Shown in pieces: positions 9,334-17,586 of a stretch of DNA of 64,000 bases (its first letter is position 1; each line of letters begins with the position of its first letter). The position numbers and the translations under genes are program-made. The notes beneath the pieces are model-generated. The model saw only the letters and a program-made list of their open reading frames with translations, had not been told where the DNA came from and ran no database searches. The stretch is from an uncultured Alphaproteobacteria bacterium (GTDB taxonomy: Bacteria; Pseudomonadota; Alphaproteobacteria; UBA8366; JADFVY01): assembly GCA_947259105.1 (NCBI GenBank), contig CAMYKU010000032.1:1-64000 (forward strand), read 5' to 3'.

Positions 9334-11664
9334 TCAGTTCCTCAGGGGTTTGCCGGTGTCAAGCATATGCTCGACCCGCGCCAGGGTGCCGGGATGCCGG
9401 ATCAGCGTCATGAAGGCCTTGCGCTCGAGCTTGAGCAGGTCGTCCTCGCCGACCTCGTCGACGATGTCGGTGTCGCCGCCGGTCAGGACTTGTTTCAGCT
9501 CCTCGATCACGACCCGGTCATGCGGCGTGACCAGCCCCTGGAGCTCGAACACGCGCACCGCCATCTCGATCGCCGCGCGTCCCGTCTCGCCGGGAAGGTT
9601 CAGCTTGACCTCCTCGGGCGGCGCATAGCCGTCGGCCAGCTCCAGCGCCTTCGCCTTGGCGTCGGCCAGCAGACGGTCGCGGTTCATGGTGATCGCGTCG
9701 CCTTCCCGCAGGATCATCAGCTCCTGCGCTTCGGCGGCCGATTTGGCGACCTTGGCCGTGCCGATCGTCTCGAAGGCCTTGGCCACGGGCGGCATGGGGC
9801 CCTTGGGCGCCTTCGGCGCCGTCGCCCAGCGGGTCAGCAACTCCTTGCAGCCGCCCCAGCCCGGAACCACCCCGACGCCGACCTCGACGAGGCCGGTATA
9901 GGTCTCCGCATGGGCCTGGATCGCATCGCTATGCAACAAGATCTCGCAGGCGCCGCCGAGCGCCATGCCGGACGGCGCGCCGACCACCGGGAAGGGCGCA
10001 TATTTCAGCGCCTTGTAGACCCGCTGGCCGTTGGCGACGAGGTCTTCGATCATCGGCCACAGCGCGACATTGGCGGCGAACAGGGCGAGGCCGATATTGG
10101 CCCCGACCGAGAAATTGGAGCCCTCGTTGTAGACCACCAGGCCCTTGTGGGCCTTGGGCACGATCCTGACCGCGTCCTCGACCATCTTCAGGGAATCCTG
10201 ATCGAGCGCATTCATCTTGCTGTGGAATTCCAGACACAGAATGCCGTCGCCGAGATCCCACAGGCTGGCCGACCCGTTGCGTTTGACCGGCTCGGAGTCG
10301 CGCTTGATATCCTCCAGCAGCAGCACGCCCTCGCGGCGCGTGAGGTCGGCATAGGCGCCATCGACGGTCAGGTACTGCAGCACACCGTCCTCGACCCGGT
10401 AGAAGCCGCCTGCTTCGGCCGCCTTCCGAAGCAGCGCCGGGACCTCGCGTCCCTCTGCCTCGAGGCGTTCGACCAGCCAGCCCGCACCGACCCGGTCGGC
10501 GAGTTGGAACGGCCCCTCCTTCCAGGCATAGCCGAGCCGCATCGCCTCGTCCGCCGCCGCGACGTCGTCGGCGATCTCCGGGATCAGCGAAGCCGCATAG
10601 GTCAGCACCTGCGAGAGCACCCGCCACGCGTAGGCGCCGGTCTTGTCGTCGTATTCGGCGAGTTTGCGCAGATCCCTACCGGCGGCCGTGACGCTTTCCA
10701 GCCGCGGACGCTGCGCCGGCGCGTATTCGCCGGTGGCAAGGTCGATGGCCTGCTTCTCGCGCTTGCCCCCTTCCCTGTCGAGCCGGTAGAAACCGCCCTT
10801 GCCCTTGCGGCCCGTATAGCCACCGTCGATCAGCTTCTGGAACAGCGGCAGATCGGTCTTGACCTCGTGATAGGCGTCGCTCTTGGGCAGTGCCGCGGTC
10901 AGTTCGCGCGACACGTGGCGACTGAGGTCCAGCCCGACCAGATCCAGCAGCCCGAACACGCCGGTCCTGGGGATGCCCATCGGCCGGCCCATGACGGCGT
11001 CCGCCTCTTCGACGTTCAGCCCGCCCTCGACCGCACCGGACACCGCCGCCTCGATCCAGAAGGCGCCGAGACGGTTGGCGATGAAGCCCGGCGTGTCCTT
11101 GGCGTCGACCACGCCCTTGCCGAGCCGGCGGTCGCAGAATTCGCGGATTGTCTGTACAGCCTCCGGACTGGTCGTCGGGCCGGACACGATCTCCAGCAGC
11201 CGCATATAGCGCGGCGGGTTGAAGAAATGGGTGACCAGGAATCTCTCGGCGAAGCCCTTCGGCATGCCCTTGGTCAGCACCGCGATCGGCAGCGTCGAGG
11301 TGTTCGACGAGACAATCGAGCCCTTCTTGCGATGCTTTTCGATCTTCTTGTAGAGGTCCTGCTTGATCTTCGGATCCTCGAGCACGGCCTCGAGAATCCA
11401 GTCGCAGTCCGCCAGTTTTTCCAGATCGTCCTCGATATTGCCGGGCGTCACCAGCTTCGCGTTGCGCCTGTGCATGAAGGGCGCCGGATCGGTCTTCAGC
11501 AGCCTGGCCAGCGCCCCCTGGGCGATGGCGCTGCGCCCGCCTTCCGGTGCGTCCTTCGGCACGATGTCAAGCAGCAGGACGGGTACCCCCGCATTGGCGA
11601 TATGCGCGGCGATGCCGCTGCCCATGACGCCGGCGCCGATGACGGCTGCGCGTTTGATCTCCAT
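9334..11664 (-). CDS. 3-hydroxyacyl-CoA dehydrogenase / enoyl-CoA hydratase
   Basis: KRAAVIGAGVMGSGIAAHIANAGVPVLLLDI Rossmann motif; HFFNPPRYMRLLEIV; C-terminal crotonase-like region; start at MEIKRA (11664). Confidence 0.9.
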   Translation of the reverse strand: MEIKRAAVIGAGVMGSGIAAHIANAGVPVLLLDIVPKDAPEGGRSAIAQGALARLLKTDPAPFMHRRNAKLVTPGNIEDDLEKLADCDWILEAVLEDPKIKQDLYKKIEKHRKKGSIVSSNTSTLPIAVLTKGMPKGFAERFLVTHFFNPPRYMRLLEIVSGPTTSPEAVQTIREFCDRRLGKGVVDAKDTPGFIANRLGAFWIEAAVSGAVEGGLNVEEADAVMGRPMGIPRTGVFGLLDLVGLDLSRHVSRELTAALPKSDAYHEVKTDLPLFQKLIDGGYTGRKGKGGFYRLDREGGKREKQAIDLATGEYAPAQRPRLESVTAAGRDLRKLAEYDDKTGAYAWRVLSQVLTYAASLIPEIADDVAAADEAMRLGYAWKEGPFQLADRVGAGWLVERLEAEGREVPALLRKAAEAGGFYRVEDGVLQYLTVDGAYADLTRREGVLLLEDIKRDSEPVKRNGSASLWDLGDGILCLEFHSKMNALDQDSLKMVEDAVRIVPKAHKGLVVYNEGSNFSVGANIGLALFAANVALWPMIEDLVANGQRVYKALKYAPFPVVGAPSGMALGGACEILLHSDAIQAHAETYTGLVEVGVGVVPGWGGCKELLTRWATAPKAPKGPMPPVAKAFETIGTAKVAKSAAEAQELMILREGDAITMNRDRLLADAKAKALELADGYAPPEEVKLNLPGETGRAAIEMAVRVFELQGLVTPHDRVVIEELKQVLTGGDTDIVDEVGEDDLLKLERKAFMTLIRHPGTLARVEHMLDTGKPLRN

Positions 11665-11666
11665 GG

Positions 11667-12806
11667 TCACACCGCCTCCAGAATGGTCGCGATACCCTGC
11701 CCACCGCCGATGCACTGCGTCGCCAGGGCGTATTTGCCCTTCTCGCGCTTCATCACCTGCGCTGCCTTGCCGGTGATGCGCGCTCCGGTCGCGCCCAGGG
11801 GATGGCCCAGCGCGACGGCGCCGCCATCCAGGTTCGTCTTTTCGTAGTCGAAGGGCATTTCGCGGTGACAGGCAATCACCTGGCTGGCGAAGGCCTCGTT
11901 CATCTCGATCACATCCATGTCGTCGAGCTTCAGCCCGGCGCGCTGCAGCGCCTTGTTTGTGGCCACGACCGGGCCGATCCCCATGATCTCGGGCTGGCAG
12001 CCGGCGACGGCGATGCTCTTGACCCGGGCCAGCGTTTCGAGACCGTTCTTCGCCGCGTAGTCCTCCGTGCAGACCAGCACTGCGGAGGCGCCGTCGGTCA
12101 GCGGCGAGGACGTGCCGGCGGTCACCGATCCGCCCTCGCGGAAGGCGGGCTTCAGACCGGCCAGCGCCTCCTTGCTGGTGTCCGGGCGGATGCAGCCGTC
12201 GCGGTCGACGATGCCGTCCTTGGTTTCGACGGGCACGATCTCGTCGGCGAGCCGGCCGGCGTCCTGGGCCGTCGCCGCCTTGGCATGGCTTTTAACGGAG
12301 AATTCCTCTTGTTCGTCTCGGGTTATCTGATATTTCTCGACCAGATTCTCCGCCGTTTCACCCATCGACATGTAGGCGCCCGGGACGTTCGCGGCGAGCC
12401 CCGCATTGGGCATCGGGTTGTAGCCGCCGACCGGCACCCTTGTCATCGATTCGACCCCGGCGCAGACGAAGACATCGCCCGCGTCCATCTTGATCGCGCC
12501 GGCCGCCATGTGGATCGCGTTCATCGACGAGCCGCAGAAGCGGTTGATCGTGGCCCCGCCGACGGCGATGGGCAGGTCCGACAGCAGCCCGACCAGCCGC
12601 GCAACGTTGAGCCCCTGCTCCGCCTCGGGCATGGCGCAGCCGCAGATCAGGTCCTCGATGTCCTCGGGCTTCACGCCGGTTCGCTCGATCAGCCCGCGGA
12701 CGGCGGCGGCGGCCAGGTCGTCGGGCCGCACGCGCACGAGTTCGCCCCTGTTGGCGAAAGTGAAGGGGGTCCGGGCATAGCCCGCGATGACGACGTTCCT
12801 GCTCAT
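11667..12806 (-). CDS. fadA: Acetyl-CoA C-acyltransferase (thiolase)
   Basis: NRFCGSSMNAIHMAAGAIK, NEAFASQVIACHREM, GGAVALGHPLGATGARI, CIGGGQGIATI. Confidence 0.92.
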   Translation of the reverse strand: MSRNVVIAGYARTPFTFANRGELVRVRPDDLAAAAVRGLIERTGVKPEDIEDLICGCAMPEAEQGLNVARLVGLLSDLPIAVGGATINRFCGSSMNAIHMAAGAIKMDAGDVFVCAGVESMTRVPVGGYNPMPNAGLAANVPGAYMSMGETAENLVEKYQITRDEQEEFSVKSHAKAATAQDAGRLADEIVPVETKDGIVDRDGCIRPDTSKEALAGLKPAFREGGSVTAGTSSPLTDGASAVLVCTEDYAAKNGLETLARVKSIAVAGCQPEIMGIGPVVATNKALQRAGLKLDDMDVIEMNEAFASQVIACHREMPFDYEKTNLDGGAVALGHPLGATGARITGKAAQVMKREKGKYALATQCIGGGQGIATILEAV

Positions 12807-13234
12807 TGTCGCGCCTTTCGGGTGGGTTTGCAGTTCGGGTCGGCCAGCCAGCGTTCGGTGGCGGCCACGATGTCACGCAGTTCAGCGATGGTCGCGTCGA
12901 TGTCCCTGCGCTGCTGTTCCAGCGCCGCGATCCGCTCGCCAACCGTGGCCAGCAGCGTTTCCATCTGCTGGCGCTGGCCGGGCCCGGCCTCGTAGAGATC
13001 CAGCCATTCGCGGATTTCCCGCAGGCTGAAGCCCAGCCGCTTGCCGCGCAGGATGAGGATCAGCCGTCCCCGGTCGCGATGGGTATAGACCCGCGTATTG
13101 CCGATGCGCCGGGGCTCGATCAGCCCCTTGTCCTCATAGAAGCGCAGCGCGCGGGCGGTCACGCCGAGATTCGCGGCCAGTTCGGTCACGGAGAAAAGAT
13201 CTGTATGGCTCGAGGCGTCCATGGCATGCACCAT
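12803..13234 (-). CDS. MerR family transcriptional regulator
   Basis: LFSVTELAANLGVTARALRFYEDKGLIEPRRIGNTRVYTHRDRGRL, MerR HTH. Confidence 0.9.
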   Translation of the reverse strand: MVHAMDASSHTDLFSVTELAANLGVTARALRFYEDKGLIEPRRIGNTRVYTHRDRGRLILILRGKRLGFSLREIREWLDLYEAGPGQRQQMETLLATVGERIAALEQQRRDIDATIAELRDIVAATERWLADPNCKPTRKARQ

Positions 13235-13316
13235 ACACGCAACCTCACCTATACGTCAATACAATCACGAAAACGTTATTTGTATCTCATAAAGGTAAAA
13301 TCGGACCGGATGGACG

Positions 13317-13805
13317 TCATTTGCGCTCTCCCGGAAGGGCAATGGCGCGGCCGGCCTGTTTCGGCACCGGCAGCCCCGCATGTGCGGCCCGGATCGCAGC
13401 CAGCCGGTCGGCGATCTCCGGCGGGAACGGCGCCGATTTCGGGCCGCTAATGTCGACATGAACCAGCATATGCTCACCGGTGGCCAGCAGATCGCCGCTG
13501 CCGGCATGATACATGCTGTGGAACAGCCGGTAACGCTTTTCGTCGTGGCCCAGGAGTTGCGTTTCGACGCGCACCGCCCCGCCTTCGGAGACCTCCTGCA
13601 GATACATCACATGGGTCTCCAGCGTGTAGATCGAGGTGTTGCTGCGCTTGCGGTATTCCGAATGCTGGCCGGCAAAATCCATGAACGCATCGGTCGCATG
13701 GCTGAACACCAGCACGTAATACGCCTCGTTCATATGCCCGTTGTAGTCCAGCCAGTCCGGCCTGACAGTCGCGCGGTGCAGGCAAAGCGGCGCGTCGATG
13801 GTCAT
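13317..13805 (-). CDS. Hotdog thioesterase, candidate betainyl-CoA thioesterase (CdhB-like)
   Basis: RPDWLDYNGHMNEAYYVLVFSHATDAFMDF hotdog motif; divergent from BKACE and carnitine dehydrogenase genes; start at 13805 (MTIDAPL). Confidence 0.75.
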   Translation of the reverse strand: MTIDAPLCLHRATVRPDWLDYNGHMNEAYYVLVFSHATDAFMDFAGQHSEYRKRSNTSIYTLETHVMYLQEVSEGGAVRVETQLLGHDEKRYRLFHSMYHAGSGDLLATGEHMLVHVDISGPKSAPFPPEIADRLAAIRAAHAGLPVPKQAGRAIALPGERK

Positions 13806-14255
13806 GGCGAATCCCTGTCGTTGCCGGGAAGCATAGAGCATGAATCGGGTCGTGCGGAAGCGTCTCCGCACGGGCGAGCCAGCGTGGCCGCAATCCATGC
13901 ACTGCGCACTGCGCCAAATCGGGAAACTTGCTTTCGGGGGAACCGGCCTTGGCCGTTGTTGCCCTTTCGGCATTGCGCGCAGCCACCAGCAAATAGCGCG
14001 CAAATTAAAGGAGGCGCCAAGTGCTCAGACGCGGAGTCTTCGCATCGCACCCTCGCGGGCACATCCTGACGCCTCCTGAACCGTTCCGTCTGCAGCTATC
14101 TCGACCCGGTTGGCCCGAAGGCCTCCCGAACCGGTACACCTGCTGGCTTCCCGATCCACACGTCGTTCGGTCCGAAAACCTCGCGTCGTGCAATTGAATA
14201 TTGCCGGTCATTCAAATCGGTGGCAATAGAAAAATCGCCGCTGAAGTCATTTTCT

Positions 14256-14331
14256 TGTGGATTACATAGTGTTTATCTTGTGTATAACTTGATTATTTCT
14301 GTGGATAACATGGTGTCTTTCGTGTGAATAA
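14256..14331 (+). promoter_or_regulatory. Array of four DnaA-box-like 9-mers in one orientation (candidate DnaA-binding cluster or iteron-like operators)
   Basis: TGTGGATTA 14256-14264, TGTGTATAA 14279-14287, TGTGGATAA 14300-14308 (exact reverse complement of TTATCCACA), TGTGAATAA 14323-14331; starts spaced 23, 21 and 23 bp; AT-rich compared with surroundings. Confidence 0.6.
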
Positions 14332-14532
14332 GTTGCCAAATTCGCTGATATATCCGGCCCCTACCCCCTCTCCTCCCGCGGTGGATGACCGGGATGGGCG
14401 CGGCAAGCCCGGAAGAATCGCCGTCGCAAAAAAGCTTTCCCTGGTCGGTCGAACGCAAATACCCTGAGGGATATTCCACCAAGATGCGCGTCGTGGAGCA
14501 GGACGCTGGCCGCCGGTTCAGGGAGGAGAGAC

Positions 14533-15414
14533 ATGAACACCGATGTCATTATCGCGTGCGCCGTCACCGGATCCGGCGACTCGGTCGGCAAGCATCCGGA
14601 TATTCCCGTCACCCCGGAACAGATCGCCAATGCCGCCATCGAGGCCGCGAAGGCCGGCGCGGCGGTCGCCCACTGCCATGTGCGCGAGCCAGATACCGGC
14701 AAGCCGAGCCGCCGGGTCGATCTCTATGAAGAGGTCGTCGAGCGCATCCGCGCCAGCGATACCGACGTCATCATCAACCTGACCGCCGGCATGGGCGGCG
14801 ACTACGTGCCCGACCCGGATGACCCGACCCGGGGCATCGAGGGCACGGACCTGGTCAGCGCCACCGAGCGCCTGGCCCATGTCGAGGCGATCCAGCCGGA
14901 AATCTGCTCGCTCGACTGCGGCTCGCTGAATTTCGGCGACAGCCTCTATATCAGCACCCCCGCCATGCTGCGACAGATGGCCAAACGCATCCAGGAACTG
15001 GGCGTGAAACCGGAACTGGAAATCTTCGAGATGGGGCATCTGCGCTTCGCCAACCAGCTCGTCGCCGAGGGGCTGGTGGATGCGCCGCCGCTCTACCAGA
15101 TCTGCCTCGGCATTCCCTGGGCGCTGGGCGCGGACCCGGACACCATGCGGCTGATGCGCGACAATTTGCCGGACGGCGCGAACTGGTTCTCCTTCGGCAT
15201 CGGGCGCACGCAGATGCCGATGGCGGCGACCGCGGCGATCCTTGGTGGCAATGTGCGGGTCGGGCTGGAGGACAACCTCTATCTCGAGAAGGGCGTGTTC
15301 GCCAGCAACGCACAGCTCGTCGAACGCGCCGCCGAGATCGTGCGCCTGCTGGGCGGGCGCACGCTGACCCCCGGCGAGGCCCGCGAGAAGCTGGGCCTCA
15401 GGCCGCGCAACTGA
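14533..15414 (+). CDS. BKACE / 3-keto-5-aminohexanoate cleavage family; candidate dehydrocarnitine cleavage enzyme (CdhC-like)
   Basis: [60 protein letters not shown] ggagg before ATG 14533; followed by carnitine dehydrogenase. Confidence 0.88.
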   Translation: MNTDVIIACAVTGSGDSVGKHPDIPVTPEQIANAAIEAAKAGAAVAHCHVREPDTGKPSRRVDLYEEVVERIRASDTDVIINLTAGMGGDYVPDPDDPTRGIEGTDLVSATERLAHVEAIQPEICSLDCGSLNFGDSLYISTPAMLRQMAKRIQELGVKPELEIFEMGHLRFANQLVAEGLVDAPPLYQICLGIPWALGADPDTMRLMRDNLPDGANWFSFGIGRTQMPMAATAAILGGNVRVGLEDNLYLEKGVFASNAQLVERAAEIVRLLGGRTLTPGEAREKLGLRPRN

Positions 15415-15433
15415 CCCGGACCGGACAACGGAC

Positions 15434-16417
15434 ATGAAGGAAGTCAGGAAGATCGCGGTGGTCGGCACCGGCGTCATCGGCGCCGGCTGGGCGACCCGTT
15501 GCCTTGCCCGCGGCATCGACGTGGTGGCGACCGACCCCGGGCCGGATGCGGAGGCGAAACTGCGCGCATCGCTGGATAACGCCCGCCCGGCGGCCAGGAA
15601 ACTCTACGGTTCGCCGGACGTATCGCCGGGCGCCCTCACTTTCGTCGGCAGCGTTGCGGACGCGGTGGCCGATGCCGATTTCGTCCAGGAAAGCGCGCCC
15701 GAGCGCGAGGACCTGAAGCGCAAGCTGCACGCCCAGATCGATGCGGCGGCGCGGCCGGGCGTGATCGTGGCCTCGTCGTCGTCGGGCCTGATGCCGACCG
15801 CGATCCAGGCGGATTGCAGACATCCCGAACGCGTATTGATCGGCCATCCCTTCAACCCGGTCTATCTGCTGCCGCTCTGTGAGGTGGTGGGCGGCGAGAA
15901 GACCTCGGCGGAAAACATTCAGCAGGCTTGTATGTTCTACCGCTCGATCGGCATGTACGCGCTGCATGTGCGCAAGGAAATCGAGGGCTACCTTTCGGAT
16001 CGGCTGCAGGAGGCAATCTGGCGCGAAATCCTGCATCTGGTGAATGACGGCGTGGCAACCACCGGCGAGCTCGACGACGCCATCAAGTACGGCCCCGGCC
16101 TGCGCTGGGCGATCATGGGGACCAACCTGATCTTCCATCTGGCCGGCGGCGATGCCGGCATGCGCCATATGCTGCATCAGTTCGGCCCGGCCCTGAAACT
16201 GCCCTGGACCAGACTGGAAGCGCCGGAACTGACCGCGGAGCTGATCGACCGCATGGTCGAGGGCACGCAAGCGCAGGCGGCGGGCAAGACGGTCAAGGAG
16301 CTGGAGCAACTGCGCGACAACTGCCTGATCGACATCATGCGCGCGCTGCAGAAGTATGAAACGGGCGCCGGCAAGGTGCTGGCCGAGGACGAAGCGCGCC
16401 GCAAGGCGGGAGGGTAA
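15434..16417 (+). CDS. lcdH: L-carnitine 3-dehydrogenase (3-hydroxyacyl-CoA dehydrogenase fold)
   Basis: VRKIAVVGTGVIGAGWATRCLARGIDVVATDPGPDAE; ESAPEREDLKRKLHAQIDAAARPGVIVASSSSGLMPTAIQ; GHPFNPVYLLPLCEVVGGEKT; operon context. Confidence 0.85.
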   Translation: MKEVRKIAVVGTGVIGAGWATRCLARGIDVVATDPGPDAEAKLRASLDNARPAARKLYGSPDVSPGALTFVGSVADAVADADFVQESAPEREDLKRKLHAQIDAAARPGVIVASSSSGLMPTAIQADCRHPERVLIGHPFNPVYLLPLCEVVGGEKTSAENIQQACMFYRSIGMYALHVRKEIEGYLSDRLQEAIWREILHLVNDGVATTGELDDAIKYGPGLRWAIMGTNLIFHLAGGDAGMRHMLHQFGPALKLPWTRLEAPELTAELIDRMVEGTQAQAAGKTVKELEQLRDNCLIDIMRALQKYETGAGKVLAEDEARRKAGG

Positions 16418-16420
16418 CCC

Positions 16421-17581
16421 ATGGATTTCGGACTGACCGAAGAGCAGAACATGGTGGTGCAGACGGTTCGCGCCTTCGTCGAGAACGAGCTCTACCCGCT
16501 GGAAGCCGAGCTGGAGCGCAGCGGCGAGCTGCCGCGCGAGATCGCCCGCGATATCCAGGACAAGGTGCTGAAGATGGGCTTCTATGCGCCCAACATCCCG
16601 GAAGAGTTCGGCGGCGGCGGGCTGGACAATCTCACATTCGCCCTGCTGGAGCGCGAGCTCGGCCGCACCTCGATGGGCCTCAACCACTGGTGGGGCCGGC
16701 CGTCCAATATCCTCTGCGCCGGCACGCCGGAGCAGTTGGAGCGGTACCTGATCCCGTGCGTGAAGGGCGAGCGGCACGACGCGCTGGCGATGACCGAGCC
16801 CGATGCGGGATCGGACGTGCGCGGCATGAAATGCGCGGCCCGGCGCGACGGCGGCGACTGGGTGATCAACGGCACCAAGCATTTCATCAGCCATGCCGAC
16901 ATTGCCGATTTCGTCATCACCTTCATCGCCACCGGCGAGGAAGAGACATCGCGCGGGCCCAGGAAGCGCATCACCTGTTTCCTGATCGACCGCGATACGC
17001 CGGGCTTCGAAATCCGCAAGGGCTACAACTCGGTCTCGCACCGCGGCTATCAAAACTGCATCCTGGATTTCGACGACTGCCGGGTGGCGGACGCCCAGAT
17101 CCTCGGCGCGGAAGGCAAGGGCTTCGAGGTCGCCAATGACTGGCTCTACGCGACGCGCATCACGGTGGCGACCATGTGCGTCGGACGGGCGCGGCGGGTC
17201 TTCGACATCGCCGCTGAATGGTGCGCCACCCGAAAACAGTTCGGCCAGACCATCGGCAAGTTCCAGGGAACGTCGTTCAAACTGGCCGACATGATCACCG
17301 AAATCGACGCTGCGGACTGGCTGACCCTCGCCGCTGCCTGGACGCTGGACCAGGGCGGGGACGCCAACCGCGAGATCGCCTCAGCCAAGCTCTATGCGTC
17401 CGAGATGCTGGCGCGAGTGACCGACCACGCGATCCAGATCCATGGCGGCATGGGGCTGATGGACGACCTGCCGCTGGAGCGGTTCTGGCGCGACGCAAGG
17501 GTCGAGCGCATCTGGGACGGCACATCCGAGATCCAGCGCCACATCATCTCGCGTGCGATTTTGCGGCCGCTGGAGGGGTGA
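16421..17581 (+). CDS. Acyl-CoA dehydrogenase (candidate gamma-butyrobetainyl/crotonobetainyl-CoA redox step)
   Basis: MTEPDAGSDVRGMKCAARRDGGDWVINGTKHFISHAD; IHGGMGLMDDLPLERFWRDARVERIWDGTSEIQ; substrate inferred from neighbours only. Confidence 0.88.
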   Translation: MDFGLTEEQNMVVQTVRAFVENELYPLEAELERSGELPREIARDIQDKVLKMGFYAPNIPEEFGGGGLDNLTFALLERELGRTSMGLNHWWGRPSNILCAGTPEQLERYLIPCVKGERHDALAMTEPDAGSDVRGMKCAARRDGGDWVINGTKHFISHADIADFVITFIATGEEETSRGPRKRITCFLIDRDTPGFEIRKGYNSVSHRGYQNCILDFDDCRVADAQILGAEGKGFEVANDWLYATRITVATMCVGRARRVFDIAAEWCATRKQFGQTIGKFQGTSFKLADMITEIDAADWLTLAAAWTLDQGGDANREIASAKLYASEMLARVTDHAIQIHGGMGLMDDLPLERFWRDARVERIWDGTSEIQRHIISRAILRPLEG

Positions 17582-17586
17582 CGCGG

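Noticed and set aside
7081-11847. 1588-aa + strand ORF opposite beta-oxidation genes
   Set aside because: Antisense to well-supported acyl-CoA dehydrogenase, FadB-like and thiolase genes; low-complexity R/H/D/Q-rich translation typical of GC-rich shadow ORFs
14256-14331. Declaring the DnaA-box array to be the chromosomal oriC
   Set aside because: Only four boxes, no typical oriC neighbour genes in the window and GC skew not computable here; kept as a hypothesis only
14518-17053. Minus-strand ORFs of 332 and 551 aa opposite the BKACE, lcdH and acyl-CoA dehydrogenase genes
   Set aside because: Shadow ORFs of strongly supported enzymes
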